Shown: positions 48,635-63,031 of the stretch, one piece after another | Position numbering within the stretch: position 1 is the stretch's first letter | How the letters are laid out: every line of letters begins with the position of its first letter | Assembly (NCBI GenBank): GCA_030549775.1 | Contig: CM060180.1 | Span: 28,406,590-28,470,589, forward strand | DNA from: Tamarix chinensis | Taxonomy: Eukaryota; Streptophyta; Magnoliopsida; Caryophyllales; Tamaricaceae | Direction of reading: 5' to 3' | Length of the DNA: 64,000 nt | Translations under genes and position numbers: made by a program | The notes under the pieces: generated by a model | Databases searched by the model: none | What the model was told of the DNA's origin: nothing | Seen by the model: the letters and a program-made list of their open reading frames with translations, nothing else

Positions 48635-51600
48635 ATGTGTGCGTGTGTGGTGTGAGTTAGGGAAGAAGAAAAAGAATAGATGGTGGTGTGCGATGGTGAT
48701 GTTGCAACTGTAAGGTGATGATGGTGGTGATGGTTGCAGAGGATGGTTAGGGGTAGGGTAGTAGTAGCAGGGTGAGGGTGGTGATGGTTGCATGTAGGTA
48801 TTACGTAAGGATTAAAAGGATAAAAAGGATTTTGGGAGATAGGGTGGTGCGTATGGGGGCATGCAGGTCTGCAAACATGGGAGAAGGAGAAATGTGATGG
48901 GTGAGGGTGCAGAAAGGTGATGGTGCAAGTTGGAACAATTTAAAAGTGCAGCTTGAGGTTGGCGGGATGAGGAGAAGAAAGAAAGAAAAGAAAAAGAGAA
49001 GGGTTGAGGGATTAGTTTAGGGTGATTTTAGATTAGCCAAAGTAATTAGGATTAGTGGAGATTTTAGCGGGTTTTGATTTTGGCTTATGATTTACGGTTT
49101 ATCCGAGTTGAGGTTTTGGATTTGGTTAAATTTTTGGGATTAAGGAGTTAGGTTAATAATAACATAGGAATTATTGATATTATAATCAAATTAGGGTGCT
49201 AATGACACGGGATTAGGATAAGTAAAATTTTGAGGTATTACACTTATGCCTTAACTTACCTGCATTCTTTATCTGCACCTTCCTTCTCATTCCTTTTGCA
49301 CATTTCCCTCTTTATCATCTTGGGATGTCATACCTACATAAAATTTTCAAATAAGTAATTTTTTTTTTTTGGATTTTGATAATGAATTTATGAGGTTTTT
49401 TTTCCTATTTTCACACAAGCATGCAAGCAATACTACAAAAGTTATCTTCTCTTACTATTATTTTAAAATTCTAAGCCCCACCAAGATATCATTAGATAAG
49501 ACATAGTAAAATTTCACAAATTTTTTCTTAATTAGTTTAGCATAAAATAAGTAAAATAAAATCACTATAAAATTCAACAACCAAATGACAATAAACTACA
49601 CCCCAAACAACACTCAAATCAATGGCAACAATGTAATAAATCATATAAATAATCAACCAGTAACAACTAGTATTTGATCCTCCTTACTGATAAAACAATA
49701 ACAACTAACCAAATAATAGAGCATGTAAAACACGTATACTACAAAATAAGAAAATAAAAAACTATATATGTAATACTCCATTTGTAGAAACCCTAATTAT
49801 AAGCTAGTAATTAGTTATAATAATTATTTTAATATGATCTGTATTAAATGTACTGTTTTTTATGTATACTACTATGGAATACTATATATATAAATTTAAT
49901 TAGGTTAAAATATAGATAAAATTTGGGTTATTAGTTTTAACCATAGTTGGGACCCCGATTGGTAACTATTTTACCAATGAACCATTATTCTTCAAACCAG
50001 ATGTTTTTTCTTAGTTCATCTTTCTCTATCTACTATCCATACCTTATTATGACTCTTTTTTTTTCCTACATATCCCACCTCCACCTCCCTTGGCACATTT
50101 TTCTCCTTTACATCTCCTCTACCCCGTGTTCTCCTCGCGCATGTCTAATTTCTCCATTCTCATGCCATTGTCATTTTAATCACCCCTCCTCTTGTCTTGA
50201 TTGATTCAATCCAATCATCTGCCTTCTTTCGTCCTCTTCTTCTCCCTTCTCCATGTCTCTAGTTCTCATTCATATCACCACTAACCACCACCATTAACCA
50301 TCACCGCACCACCTCACCTCCAACAACCACCAACTACCTCCATTTTCCCCTATAAACCACAAACACCACCTCCCCATTAGCTACCATTTTCATTTCCCAA
50401 CCACCACCACCTTAAAGTATATATTTTCTTTCCCCTTTGTGCCCTATTTTGATTTTTATTGAGGCACACATATGTACACCCCTCTCATGCCTCAGTCATG
50501 CCTTTCTCATATGACATATGCACAACCCTCTCACCGCTCATGCACTTCTCTCCTATTTTCTCTTCACAAGCCTACATGCCGCATGCACAACTCGTGCACG
50601 TGCTACATGCAAGATCTTACCTTTGATATTTCTCTCACACAACCATGCTCATCCCGTGTGATTTTCACACAACCTACCTTGTGTGAACTCCTATTGTTGT
50701 CCTCCCTTCTTGGCATGAGTTCTTGCCTTCTACCATTGTGAAGTGTTAACCTCACACAACTTAGTATGCTTGATTGTTGTAAATTAGTTGATGGTTTCAG
50801 ATTAAATTGATAATGTGTTTGGTTGTTTTAATGTAAGGTGTTTGAATAGGTTGAGTGGAGGCTAGTTTGGTGAATATTACTTATTTCTATTACTTGGATA
50901 GGAGGTAAGTATACCCTTCTATTAAAATGTGAAATTATGTGGTCACATATAAATGTCGCTCTATTGCTTAGGGTATGATTTATGCATGGGATTTTGAAGG
51001 GATATATGCATGTGTTATACGCCAAAATTTTTATCATAGGTATAAAAGCATTATGAAAAGGTGTGAACTAAAAGTATGATATTAAATAATTAGCATGTGT
51101 TGGACTTATTATTTAATATAAGATATACACATGCGATATATCTAAAAGGTAGTGTCTGTCTACCTAGTATTTTGTTAGGGTATGCAACCTTGTCAAAATT
51201 GTACGTCAATACCATATTAAGTGTTCCATGGCTATCATTGTATGTTGTAATTAGGGTGAAAATGTAGCTTGTTTGCACATAAGCCTGATCAGGGTTAATC
51301 TGTTATGATGGTTACCTTAAATGTGGAATCATGCTATAAACCTATATGTTTATGTTGCATGGAATATATGACACGTTAGAAATGCATGATTAGGGTTTGT
51401 ATACGTAAGTTGTTAAATGCGTGCATAATGGAAAATATATTCGATTGCTAAATCATAGAAATTACCTATGCACTAAAATATTATAAATCATTGTCTCATA
51501 GTGTAACACCCCAAAATTTACCATTTTTTATTCTCACAAAACCTTTAAATTTAAAACCCGTAAATTCTGGGGATGTTACTACCACACTTAGTACTAGACC

Positions 51601-52209
51601 GGTTCACTCATACCGTTCTAGTACCAAGTGCTAAGGCTAAGAAAAACATTACCATCATCACACATTAATACATAAATTAAAGTTCGCAAATCAATAATCA
51701 GAGTACGCATAAATTTTACATAATCTGAAATACTAGAGATAGTTCTTCAAAAAAGAAAAATGGCTATAATATTAAAATTATTTCTGGAGTTTCATAGTTA
51801 AAAGAGAACAAGAATAATAATCTCAAAAATGGAAAACGATCACGCCACTCTAGGACCCGATCCAGCCCAAATCATCACTCGGCCCCACCTGATGTCCTAT
51901 AGACATCAATAGCATTAAAGAAGGTATCACCTACTTGCAACACGTCAGATGGGCCTCCTGCTTGTGGGAATGAGCAGCACCCATGAAAATGGTGAATAGT
52001 ACGCTACATACTGAGTAAGGTAACTGTGCACTAAGGCCAACATACAAAATTCACACAGACGATAAATAATAATAAAGGAGCATATAGTCCAACATAATAC
52101 CACAAAGATAAATGAATGCTCAGGTGGAAATGCCAAGATCCAATATAGTCCAGATTAATTACTTCATCAATCCTTTATCGAATTTATTTTCACACCATGC
52201 TCTTTATCA

Positions 52210-52570
52210 AGTCCATACGAGTATGGGAACCCTACTATTTTAGCCAGTGGATCGGTCTCCAGGGCACTTCAGCTCCTGGCCACTATTTTAGCCGGTGTTC
52301 GGTCACTTAGGGTACATTCCCTACCATTATTATATGCCGATGGATCGTTTTGGCCCTTTTTCTAGCATGATGTTCCACTATAAGTAATTAATGTCTTTCT
52401 CATATCTTAACAAAATGTAAGGTTTGGTTTATTGAGCTCGGAATCCCCCACTATTATAGCCAGTGGATTGGTCACTAGGGTAACATACCCTACCACTATT
52501 ATACGCCAGTGGATCGGTCTCCAGGATACTGTAGTACTTGGCCACTATTATGCCGGTGGATTGGTCTGGG
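52210..52570. repeat. CCAC…GTGG hairpin repeat array in unit I
   Basis: Units such as CCACTATTATACGCCAGTGG and CCACTATTATGCCGGTGG, followed by ATCGGTCTCCAGG or ATTGGTCTGGGCCC, in the same order as in unit B. Confidence 0.8.
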
Positions 52571-53104
52571 CCCAGCCTAATTCTCTTCCACTTTAAATTA
52601 TTAGTGTCTTAAGTATTTTATTAAAAAATTTAGACCCCAGACATGCACGGCTAACCTCCTTTACACTTAATTCCCCCAAAAGAAACTGTCTTACTCATAG
52701 GCCCATAAGGCCCCAATTGAGCCCATCCTTCTTCCCTCTTTACCAAGCTTACATTAGAGTCCATCTCCCTACGTGTAGACCCAAGCCCACTAATTATTCA
52801 CCACCTACCCATTCGCTTCCTCTCTAACACACTTTACTTCACCAGACACACACCCAACCACATGCACCCCAAACACCATACTAAACCCTAACCACCATAC
52901 CAAAATCCTAGATCAGTCTACTATGAACCATTATCTTATACCACGTATTATTTTTCATGCAACACATTGAAATGCTCAAACAACCCTTTCATCACCTTCC
53001 TCACACCTCAAAATGACTATTCATACGTAAAGTTTATCCTCATGCAAACTTTATATCCCCTATACAACGTGCAAACTTTTTCATACAAAAACTTATGCTC
53101 ACTA

Positions 53105-53225
53105 GTGAAACCCTAATTTCCATGCAAACACTAATTCCATGCAAACCTTAACTCCATGCAAACCCTAATTCCATGAAAACCCTAACTCCATGAAAACCCT
53201 AACTCCATGCAAATCCTAATTCCAC
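53105..53225. repeat. About 17-bp minisatellite, copy in unit I
   Basis: Six to seven units of ACCCTAACTCCATGCAA, with ATGAAA variants; counterpart of the array at 26625. Confidence 0.85.
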
Positions 53226-53979
53226 CATGCATGATCATATAATACTTAGATCACTCCCACATTAATTCACACCATAACACCATATCCCACGACCTACATG
53301 CATGTCTTATGGGCCGCATCAATTCACATTATAACAGAACTTATACATGTCATATGCATGCCATAAAATATCATATGAACATACCTCAACTGCATGTCAT
53401 ACTGCATATATAATAGTTATAAAAATACACATAAAATACATCATATTTCATATCACATGGCAACCAAGACATGTAAAACATATTACACACCCTTACCTAA
53501 AACATCACCGGTCTTAGAGCACGCTCCTATACCTCTTTAGGGCTTTGACTAGTCTCACATATTATGAGGGAGAAACTATAATTAGATCCCTCCTAAAAAT
53601 ACTATTATTTACTAACTTATCCTAAGACTAGGATTTTAAATAAAATAATACTATACAAATAATAGCCACCCGAAATAATACCAAAAATGCTAATAATAAT
53701 GTTAATATGATTCAAAACGGATGGTGGTATAAGGGCTTCTACCCTCCACCCAAAATAATACTAAAAATATCATTAAAACATTAATAATAATAATAATAAT
53801 AATCGAATTAAAAAAATAATAATGATAATAATAATAATAATAGTAATAATAAAAATGAAATTACTTAACCCAAAATTAATATAAGGTAGGGTTTTCAACT
53901 CTACCCTAAAGTATTAAAGGTACCATTAATAATAATAATAATAATACTATTAATACCCATTATTTATAATAATATTAAA

Positions 53980-54011
<32 letters not shown>

Positions 54012-54095
54012 TAATATTAATAATAGAAATGATAGTAATCGAATTACTTAAATAAAATAGGGCTTCAACCTTCTAAATAGATAATAGTAAGAGTA

Positions 54096-54233
<138 letters not shown>

Positions 54234-54348
54234 ATGATAATAAAAATTATAATAATACTAATGATATTTATAATTCAAAACTAATAACCTAAATAATTCT
54301 TGTAGACTCTCAACCCTACCAAGAAATAATATCATTAATTTTGAACCA

Positions 54349-54381
<33 letters not shown>

Positions 54382-57300
54382 TGAATAAAGGTTAAAATTT
54401 TAAATAAAATAGGGTAAGCTTAAATAAATAGGGGAGAAGGGTTGAGAGGGTCTAGGGTTTCACCTTGAGTTGGCGGAGATGGGTGACACCGATGGTGGTG
54501 CACGGCGGCGGCGGCGGTGGTCAAAAAAGAGGTTAGAAAAGGACAAAGTTGAGGTTTGAGAAGAAGAGGTGGAGAATGAGGGTTGAGGTTGAGGTGTTGG
54601 TGGTAGCCTAGGCTGAGAGGAGTAAGGTGAGGGTGGTGGCGCAACAAGTGGCAGCAGTGCACAGCGGCAGAGGTGGCGGCCGAAATAAAGAGAAAAAGAA
54701 AAGGAGGGGAGGAGAAGGAGAAAGGAGAAAAGAAGGGTATGGCTAGGTGGAGGAAGATTAGTAGCAGCTTTTGGATGGTGTAGGAGGCAGTGATAGCAGT
54801 AGATGTGGTGGTGGATGGTGGCGCGAGGGGTTGTTGGTGTAAAAACTTGGATTGATGGGCAGGGAACTTCGCATGACCGTGGTAGCTCATGCAAGAAGAA
54901 TCAAGGGAGATGGGTGGCTCAGTTAGTTTACAAGGCGGTGCAGGGAAGGCTTAGGTAGGTTGAGGTGGAGGCGTAGTTGGCTGACGGCGGAGGAAAGGTC
55001 GTTTGAAGTCACGGTGGTACACAGGGTAGGTTTCTTAGGGTTTCAGGGAAAAGGTTTCAAAATCAACCAAACAAGGGGTATATAGAGAGTTTAGAGGGGA
55101 AGGTAGGGTTCTAAGGTCGGCAGGAGGATAATGTAGGTAGGGTTTGGGGTAGCCAGCGGCGTCAATCGGCCGACACAAATTTAGGTAGGGGTCGACTTTT
55201 CACGTAGGAAAATGAGAGTTTTGCGTGAAAGAAAAGGGAAGTGGGTTAGATTAGGCTGATCTACGATTCAAGGGAGAGAGAAAGAGAGGAGAAACGGCCG
55301 ATCAAGTCAAGCGTGGCCGGCAGGGCTATTTTCAGAGCCTCGAAGCTGCAGGTCAACGATAGAGGAGGATTAAGGAAGGAGGAAGAAGGAGGTGAACCGG
55401 GCGGCTGGGAGAAAAATAAAGAAAAGAAAAAGAAGAGAGAATCGACCGGTTGGCAACAATTATAAGGATTTTAAATGGAACGCAGAGTTCCAAGGGAAAA
55501 AGGCGCAATACGCAGCGCTTCAGTTGCTGAAGGAAGAAAAGAAAAGAACCAGCGATGGGCCGCGGAAGAGAGGAAAGAAAAATGAGGGATTGGGCCGCGA
55601 CAGGCCCAATCGGTAGGAAGAAGGAAAAGGAAAGAAAAGAAAAAGAAAGAAAATAAAGAAAAAGGAAGAAGGAAAAAGAAAAAGGAAAAAGGGAAAAGAA
55701 AAATTTAAGTAGGTTGGGGTCAATTAAATTAATTAGAATATTTTGAGTATTTAAAATATAATTATTTAAATAAAATAATATTAAATTTTCTTTTTAGGCT
55801 AATTTAAGGTTTTTAAAAGATTTTTCCTAAATTCCTTTTTAATTAGCAAAATGCCCAAATTTTCCCTTATAAAAATATTTGTAATTTCCTCCTCATTTGC
55901 CCTAAATAATATCTTCCTATTTCAATAAAAATAATTAATTAAATTAATTCCCTAATAAATACTTATTTAATTACATTTCTTAAAATAAATATTTTGGGGC
56001 ATTTCACTTAGCCTTTTATCAAAAATTGTCATGATTATAATGTTTGGAATGCATTTAGATAATAATGGTAAAATTAGGATTTTCAAGGCATTATGGCTAT
56101 TTTCAACTTAGTGAGCCTAATGTGAATAATTGGATATAGGATAGTCTTGGGCTTTTGATAGGTTGACCTTAGTGTTGATTGTGGATTTAAAATAGAATGA
56201 TGACCTTGGGATTTACTCTAATAATTAAAAATAAAGGGAAATGTTTAAATATGGAAATGTGAATTATTATGTAATATCTATTATCTATTATCACCTTAAA
56301 AAATATTAATATGTAAAGTGGAAGACCTCGAGTTTGGAAATGAGTGTTCTCTAAAGTAGCTATCCAAGAGATGAGGTTGGAGCCCTCAATTAATTTTGGT
56401 TTGTTGGTGTGTTGTTATGCCCTATTAAGGCCCTATTCTACTCTATAGGTAACATAAGGATCCAATCAGGGGTATTGATAATTAAGGATTAAGTGTCCTA
56501 GGTTTAGCAGATACTATATTGCCTTGTGCACTGGTATGACTAGACTATTGTTATGCCTCTAGGTTAGATGGTTGGGAGGGTACTGTAATACGTTATGCAT
56601 TAGTATGACTGATGTTCTTTTATGTCTCTAATTATTATTATATCCCCCTTCCGAAATTTAAACTGGAAGTAACTATTATGTAAGAATATAAATGGATTGA
56701 TCTGAGTTATTGATTTAGTAGCTATTGTTGTGCACTACCTAGTTTGGTATGTGGTTTAGTATTACCTTAGCGCCTTACCTTGGTATTTATAATTTATTTG
56801 GATTTGTTGAATCTATAGTTGCCTTAGTGCCCTACCCTTGGTATTTATAATTAATTTGATTCTTTCAGTTTTAATAATTTTATTATCACATGATTTTCTT
56901 AATGTATCTATGTTATGTTACTATATATGTGCCTCATGTGTTCTTTCATGTTAGTGACGTGTAATGGTTTAATTAGTACAGTAGTACTAGTGGGTTCTAT
57001 TTTATGATCCCCTACCTATTCAATGGGCAATGTTTACCTTACGAGAATACTTTGAGCATTTGGATTGATGGATTTTGGTAGGGGTTGAGAGTTAGGACTA
57101 TCTGGTGTTCTCCTTGATATCTTTTAATCCGCATAATCATTAGACTCTTATGTCCCATATTATTTATCCTTTTGTCATATTGTAACTCTTTTGCCTAATC
57201 CTTTTGTATTTTCTAAGACAATGTTAATCTATAATGAAATCACCATTTTGTTTTTACATTGTAAATGTTAATTTAAGGAAAGTAACATTTTAGCCTTACC

Positions 57301-57422
57301 ACTTAGTATAAGAATGATAGAGGATGTCAAACGTATACTAAGTGTATCAATAATGCATATTATTTTTATAATTAATACTTTCACAAACAAAAAAAATTTA
57401 TAAGTAAATAGGGGGTATTATA

Positions 57423-58892
57423 GTAAAATTCTAAAACCATACAATACTCCAAGTAACACTTGAAACCACTTTAAAAGGGTATATATCATATTAAAGAGTA
57501 AAAGTGAGTAATCATATTTCATAGAAACAAAATTATTTAAGCATGGAGAACTTGAGATTTTGTGCAACATTAAGCAAGAATGAAGGAAAAAAATGCATCC
57601 CTAAAGTAAGTATATGACAATGAAAGGAGAGGAAAAGATGATGAAAACAACCGAAGAAGAAGGCTTGGAGTGGAAGAAATGGTGGAGAATCTTCTTGTCG
57701 TTGGAAATTATCTCTTATGTGTTTGAGCAAATAGGTGAAAATAAAAATTGAAGTAGTTTGAAGTGAAGAAAGTGGTATGGGGAAGAGAATATTTAGTATA
57801 GACTGTGATTATAGTATAAAACTCCCATTTTTAGAGACATTATAAATAAATGTTATAATTTTATAACAGCCATCTATAGTCTCCCCCAATAACACTACTT
57901 TTCCTTAGGTACTCCTATTTTTACTAGATGAGTTATATATGTCTATTTTTGTTGTAATAATTATATATAAGTTGTCATCGATTTTTATTTTTGAAGTAGT
58001 GAACTATAGATGATGAATTACCATTCTCATCATCTACACATGTATTATTTGTGATTGTTGTCATTGTATCTTTTTACTTGATGGTGTTGAGTGAATAACA
58101 TTCCAAACAAATTTAAATGTGTTGACAATATATGAATTAAAGAAAAATAATTATCACAATAGGAAAAATACATATTATTCCTAAATAAAATTAAAAGAAA
58201 GACAACCTACTATCAGTTTCATCCTTTTGAATTGAAAGGAAAGAACCTATAATACATATAATAAACATTTGGGACTTGATTAGTTCACTCTAGCATTGTA
58301 AATAGTCTACTCATCATTTCATGTCCTCATTTGCTAAAATTCATCACATGATTGCCTTTTATTGGAAAGAAAAGGGAACTTTCATATTATAAAAATGTTA
58401 TTTTGAAAGATATGGTTTCCTCAATTTTGCAGCAACGACTATTAGATGGAATGGAAAGCGAGTGAGTGTGAAATAATAATATAAAGAGGAATGTGAGAGA
58501 ATATGTAAGTGAGTGAGGGATACACATGAGTAGCCAAAGTGTAATTACTTGCCATTTTTAAGCCAATATTGGTGCAAATTGCCAAACTTAATTTGGTGGT
58601 CTATTACCCTTAGAAAAGGTAGATATATATAGGCCACAATGATGAACCACTAACAATATTTACGAGTTCGGAGCTATGAGGTTTCGCTTATTGTTCCACT
58701 ACATATATATGGTACTTTCATGTCTATTAATTAGTACAATGCACATTCTTGTTTAATAATTTGGGTGTTTTTTTTAGCCATTACACTTAATGTAATGTGA
58801 TATAAGGTGAGCACATAGGACATTCATCCACACAACTACATTTTGTTCAAATGATACATATATGCTTCTCTAAAAAGGTAATGGATGTAAAA
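57423..58892. other. Unassigned stretch between units H and J
   Basis: AT-rich DNA without a recognisable gene. Apart from the possible CACTA end at about 58001, nothing is identified. Small open frames lack domains. Confidence 0.5.
57851..58001. mobile_element. Possible CACTA right terminus or miniature CACTA
   Basis: The reverse complement of the plus-strand end at 58001 is CACTACTTCAAAAATAAAAA, a CACTA-like terminus. CACTACTTTTCC also occurs at 57893. A palindrome TGTTATAATTTTATAACA lies at 57851-57868, and CATCTATAGT (57871-57880) is mirrored by ACTATAGATG (58003-58012). No convincing target duplication. It could be a fragment or a chance match. Confidence 0.35.
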
Positions 58893-61204
58893 TGTAATAC
58901 CCCATATTTTTTTAAATTCAATTTTCATTAAGGTTATTGTGGCTGAAAATTTCTTTTATATTTTTTTAAAATCATTAAAATAAATTGGCATTAGTTGAAA
59001 AGAAAAAGAAAAAGAAAAAGAAGAACAGGAGAATCAACCCCTGGTCCCTTTCCTCCCTTTTCTTTCCCTCTCTCTCCTTTGTAACTTATTCCTCATGCCA
59101 AATCTTGACATGCATGTCCTCGTCTCATGCCACTGCTGACTTCACACAACCAGAAAAGAGGAATACATAAGAGCTACTTGTCAAGACAACTCCCTCCATC
59201 TTTTTTTATGCTCCCTTCCAATAGCCACCATGTCCCTTAACTAACGTGCCTAACAACCAAGTGGCGTACTTTCACATCAACAACTAATAGCAGCAATGTC
59301 AACATATAAGTAAGGCAACAACAACCAATGCAGACATTGATCTCCTTGACTGTCACCAATGACAACAATGATCTTGCACCACCACCAAGGTAACGATTGA
59401 GTAAGGTAGTCACCAACCAATTCAGCAACGAAAGGATAGGAACATGACATGGTCAACCACCACCACCACCACCACCAACATTGTGCACCACTCTAGCTCC
59501 ACCACCTCCCTTTTGTTTGCATCAAATGAGCCCCATCATTCACATGGTAGCATGAATCATTTAGTGTATTTCTAACGTTTACATTCCAATTTTAATTGGG
59601 TTATGTGATTTGGCTTTTGATATGCCAAAATAGTTAATATGATTGCTTTATATGTGTATTATGTGTAATTTGGATGGATTAGTTGTTGTTGTTTTATTCA
59701 ATTTTAAGGGCTTTGGTTTTTAATTCAGACATGTCCATATAGCTGGAGTTGTCTAATTTTAAGCTAGTTTCATAAATTGATTATACAATACGTCTTAAAA
59801 TATGCTTAATTGTGTTTTGATAGCTTTAATTTGAGAAATTTGTGCAAAATCAAATTATTTGAGATTTTCATGTTAAAACCCTAACGTTTGGAAATGAAAT
59901 TATGCAATTGGTTGTTTATATAGTTTCTTATAATTAAATTGAATTCTATGAAATTGTTTAAAATGACCTTAATTGCATTCTAGCAACTTCAACTTAGAGT
60001 AATTGATTTGAATTAGCTTATTTCTATTCTGAGTTTAAAAAACTTTAATTTTCAAAAAATGGTTATTTAAAAGTTATTTGTTTATGGCTCTTTTATTTAG
60101 TTCACTATTAGTTTTGATTTTGAATAATTTTAATTATGACTTTATCTCGTCCATTTGGATCCATTATCTGAAATTGATCAAGTTATGCTTTGGTTGTAAA
60201 ATGTAACCGTTTAAGTTCATTTTGATGGAATTTACTTATTCTCCATAGTCCTTGCTTCAACTGGTTTTCCAAAATCGATTTAAATTGACCTAAGTGATCT
60301 TCAATGAACTCATTTTGGAAAAAAACTCAATCTTGAAATCTTTTAAGAGTTTGTTCTCGAATCTTGTATTCAGATTTGCTTTCTAGAAAAACTTGCTATT
60401 GCTTTTCTTTATGGATTGATTAGTGGTATTTGAATTATTTTCTTAGTAAGGGTAGATATATATTTCCTAACTTAGCTCTACAATGTTCGTATATGATCTA
60501 GGAGAGAGTTTTCATGGACCCTCAAGCCAATGGTCTTCCCTTTTTTATTGTTGTGCTTAGCTAGTTTCAGACGCAAATAAGTCTCTACTTACTTTTGCTT
60601 TGGTTAAATCATAACATGGTTGAAATGTATGTTTTTTCTTGAAGTTGAAGGTGATAAGTATGTTTTTATGTGATTTATTTTACCAATATTGTCTCATGCC
60701 ATAATTTTAATATTAGCATATGTTAGCATGCCTCTTGATTATTTTGTATGAGTATGAGTATGTGAAGTGTTTAGTAGAATTTGGGGTAAGAACTTGCATG
60801 TTAGGTCATTTGGAACATTTTAGAGGAAATGGCTACGTATATTACACACTTTGGAGCCGAGTTGGTTTCATCTTAAGCGTGATTATGTGGTTAGCATGTT
60901 TCAGCTAATTTTTGGAATATTTAGTGATTCTAGAGCATGTTCTAGTGAGTTTCAATTATAGTTGGTTTTAGAAAATTTTAAAATGGTAAGTATGGATTTA
61001 AATGGCCTAATGCCTTATGTTGAGCTTTTATGTCATAAATTTGTTGGCTTTAATGCCATAGGGATTAAGCTTTAATCTCTTATAGATTAAGGGCATGTAT
61101 AATAATGAAATTTAATAAAAGAAATGGATTGTGTGATGAAAGTGGTTCAATGTTATTTTATGGACCTTGATACTTGGTTGAACTAAATTCTCAAATAAAA
61201 TGTT

Positions 61205-61500
61205 ATTCATTTGGTAGTTATCGTTGTTAGTTGGGGATGGTCATTGCTGTGTGCCATCATTGGTAGTAATTATTGTATACTACTGTTAGCCGGGGATGGT
61301 CCATGCTATATGTCATCATTGACATTTATTGTTGTGTACTATTGTTAGTTAGGGATTGTCACAACTATGTGCCATCATTTGGTAGTTACCGTTTTGTACT
61401 ATTGTTGGTTGGGATGGATATCACTATGTGCCATTATTGATAGTTATCATTGTATACTACCCTTATTATGAGTTGTCGGTGGTTACCACTGTGTACTACC
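61205..61500. repeat. About 60-bp diverged minisatellite in unit J
   Basis: Five diverged units combining GTTAGTTGGGGATGGTCA, TGTGCCATCATT and GTAGTTATCATTGTATACTA, varying in spacing. Confidence 0.75.
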
Positions 61501-61541
61501 CTTTTGTAGCCTTAATATTATTTCGTAATATGCCATATGCC

Positions 61542-61895
61542 TAGGGCTGTTGATGAGCTGAGCCGAGCCGGGGTAGGCTTGGACTCAACTTGTTTAATCA
61601 ACAAACATAAAAATGAAGCTTGAACTTGACTTGTTTATAAACGAAATGAGCTTTTAACAAACCGAGTCAATCTTTTAATGAGCCAACTTGCAAGCTTTTG
61701 TGGTAAATTAGTCAAGCTTACGAGCTTTTACACTATAAACAAACTCGAGCCCAAATTTATTATGCTCAAGCATGGCTTCTTTAATAATAGAGCCGAGCTC
61801 AAACCTAATTTTTAAGCTTGTTTAGCTAAACAAGCGAGTCGAGCCGAGCCAAGCTTAAAAAGTTCGCGAGCCGACTTGGCTCATTAACAACCCTA
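61542..61895. mobile_element. hAT-type MITE (TAGGGYTGTTRATGAGC family)
   Basis: 354 bp. The left end is TAGGGCTGTTGATGAGC; the right end, reverse complemented, is TAGGGTTGTTAATGAGC. Flanked by a perfect 8-bp duplication CATATGCC (61534-61541 and 61896-61903), diagnostic of hAT. The subterminal parts are GAGCCGAGCC-rich in both directions. No coding capacity. Confidence 0.92.
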
Positions 61896-62841
61896 CATAT
61901 GCCCATACTCCTATATGTTGTCATGTGTAATCATGTATTTGCAAGCAAAATTCTATAATCACATGTTTATCGTGAAATATCACATGTCTTATATGCATTT
62001 TTGTATTTGTCGCATATATCCACATGCACCATTAATATTTATATCTTGATATTCCATGTGAGCATGTTTCACTCTTGTCATTGCATGTGTGCTTTCCCAA
62101 GATTATTGCACGCCCAAGTTTACCATGATTCTATATGCATCATGTGCTCTCTAAGTTAGGCAGTTTTTACTTACTCAATACTTGACATATACAAATACTA
62201 CCATGATTAAATAGGTCATGCGATGACTCATTAATGATGATGAGCATATCTCTTATTCAAATTTGATATTGAATGTCATACTGTCGGGTTGAAAACTTAG
62301 GTTTTGAGAGAGTTAGGTTATTCAAAGTTCTTGTCCTTCGGGAACTTTTTATTTACCTTTGATTATATAAATTTTCAAGCGTTGGACTATACTTAAATAG
62401 TGTTGTAACCGGATTCTACCTTCATATTGCTTTGTTAATATTTTCAAATCCAATGATACATCTCATGTTATTTGGCTAACTTTATCAAAGATAATTTGGT
62501 TTAGTGAAACCATTTGATTTTCATCTAACGTTGGATAACTTACTGTGATAACTTTTTTTCTCTTGGTAAAGATGATGATTAAGTTTCATAGATAGATTTT
62601 AACCTTGTATCGAACATAGGATGAGTAATTAACACTTGTCTTATGTCAAACATAATAGTAATACTCTTGCATTTCCTAATATTATTTGTTATCATTACTT
62701 ATTTATTTTGCTAATAAGGAAAAAAATAGCATTCAATGGAACCCACAAACAAATGTCTTTTATTTAATTAACATAGTTACATATTTAGGTGGGAGGAAAA
62801 AGTTATACATCATAATCAAACTCTAGAAAATTAGCTATTTT

Positions 62842-62915
62842 TGCTTTCATTGAGAGTCGAACTCAAGACCTCCCGCTTACTAAACGGGTGCTCTAACCAA
62901 CTGAGCTATGAAAGC
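62842..62915 (-). tRNA. tRNA-Thr (anticodon AGU)
   Basis: 74 nt on the minus strand with a full cloverleaf: acceptor GCTTTCA pairing with TGAAAGC, D arm GCTCAGTTGGTTAGAGC, anticodon stem-loop CCCGTTTAGTAAGCGGG with anticodon AGT, T arm TTGAGTTCGACTCTCAA, discriminator A. The B-box GTTCGACTC is intact. There is no intron, and CCA is not encoded, as expected for a nuclear gene. A short TTTT lies about 14 bp downstream and may serve as the Pol III terminator. It reads ACU codons (A34 modified to inosine). Confidence 0.95.
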
Positions 62916-63031
62916 TGGTGCCATAGTGAAGTTTTATTTTCTAATAGTAAAAACAATATATTTAAAATTCGAGTTCGCATTCTAACAAGCCTTTTGCCTG
63001 TCGGACAATCCGACGCTCCCTTTTCTCATTT

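Larger units (their letters stand above)
45935..49242. mobile_element. Giant LTR-like unit G, solo, perfect target duplication
   Basis: 3308 bp starting TATAACACCCCCCAAATTTT and ending AAATTTTGAGGTATTACA, flanked by CTTAT at 45930-45934 and 49243-49247, a perfect 5-bp duplication. Blocks from left to right: signature region, CCAC/GTGG-like repeats near 46250-46490, a 112-117-bp tandem repeat, a purine-rich block, and an AT-rich tail whose words (TTTATCCGAGTTGAGG) match the tail of unit B. No internal retrotransposon domain. Confidence 0.82.
58893..62400. mobile_element. Giant LTR-like unit J (inverted), right end not found
   Basis: Starts TGTAATACCCCATATTTTTT at 58893. A pyrimidine-rich block (59040-59130) and a CAC-rich stretch (59450-59510) follow near the left end, as in units E and H. 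An array of GTTAGTTGGGGATGGTCA-type units lies near the right. No terminus matching GGGTRTTACA was seen before the tRNA, so the right boundary is a guess. A hAT-type MITE is nested at 61542. Confidence 0.45.

Noticed and set aside
48162..48793. Overlapping minus-strand open frames of 116-184 codons
   Set aside because: Same low-complexity block in unit G; they read through a TA microsatellite as alternating Tyr/Ile and have no domain.
54420..54894. Open frames of 144 and 156 codons on the minus strand
   Set aside because: They lie in the purine-rich block of unit I; His/Ser/Pro/Leu-rich shadows of low-complexity DNA.
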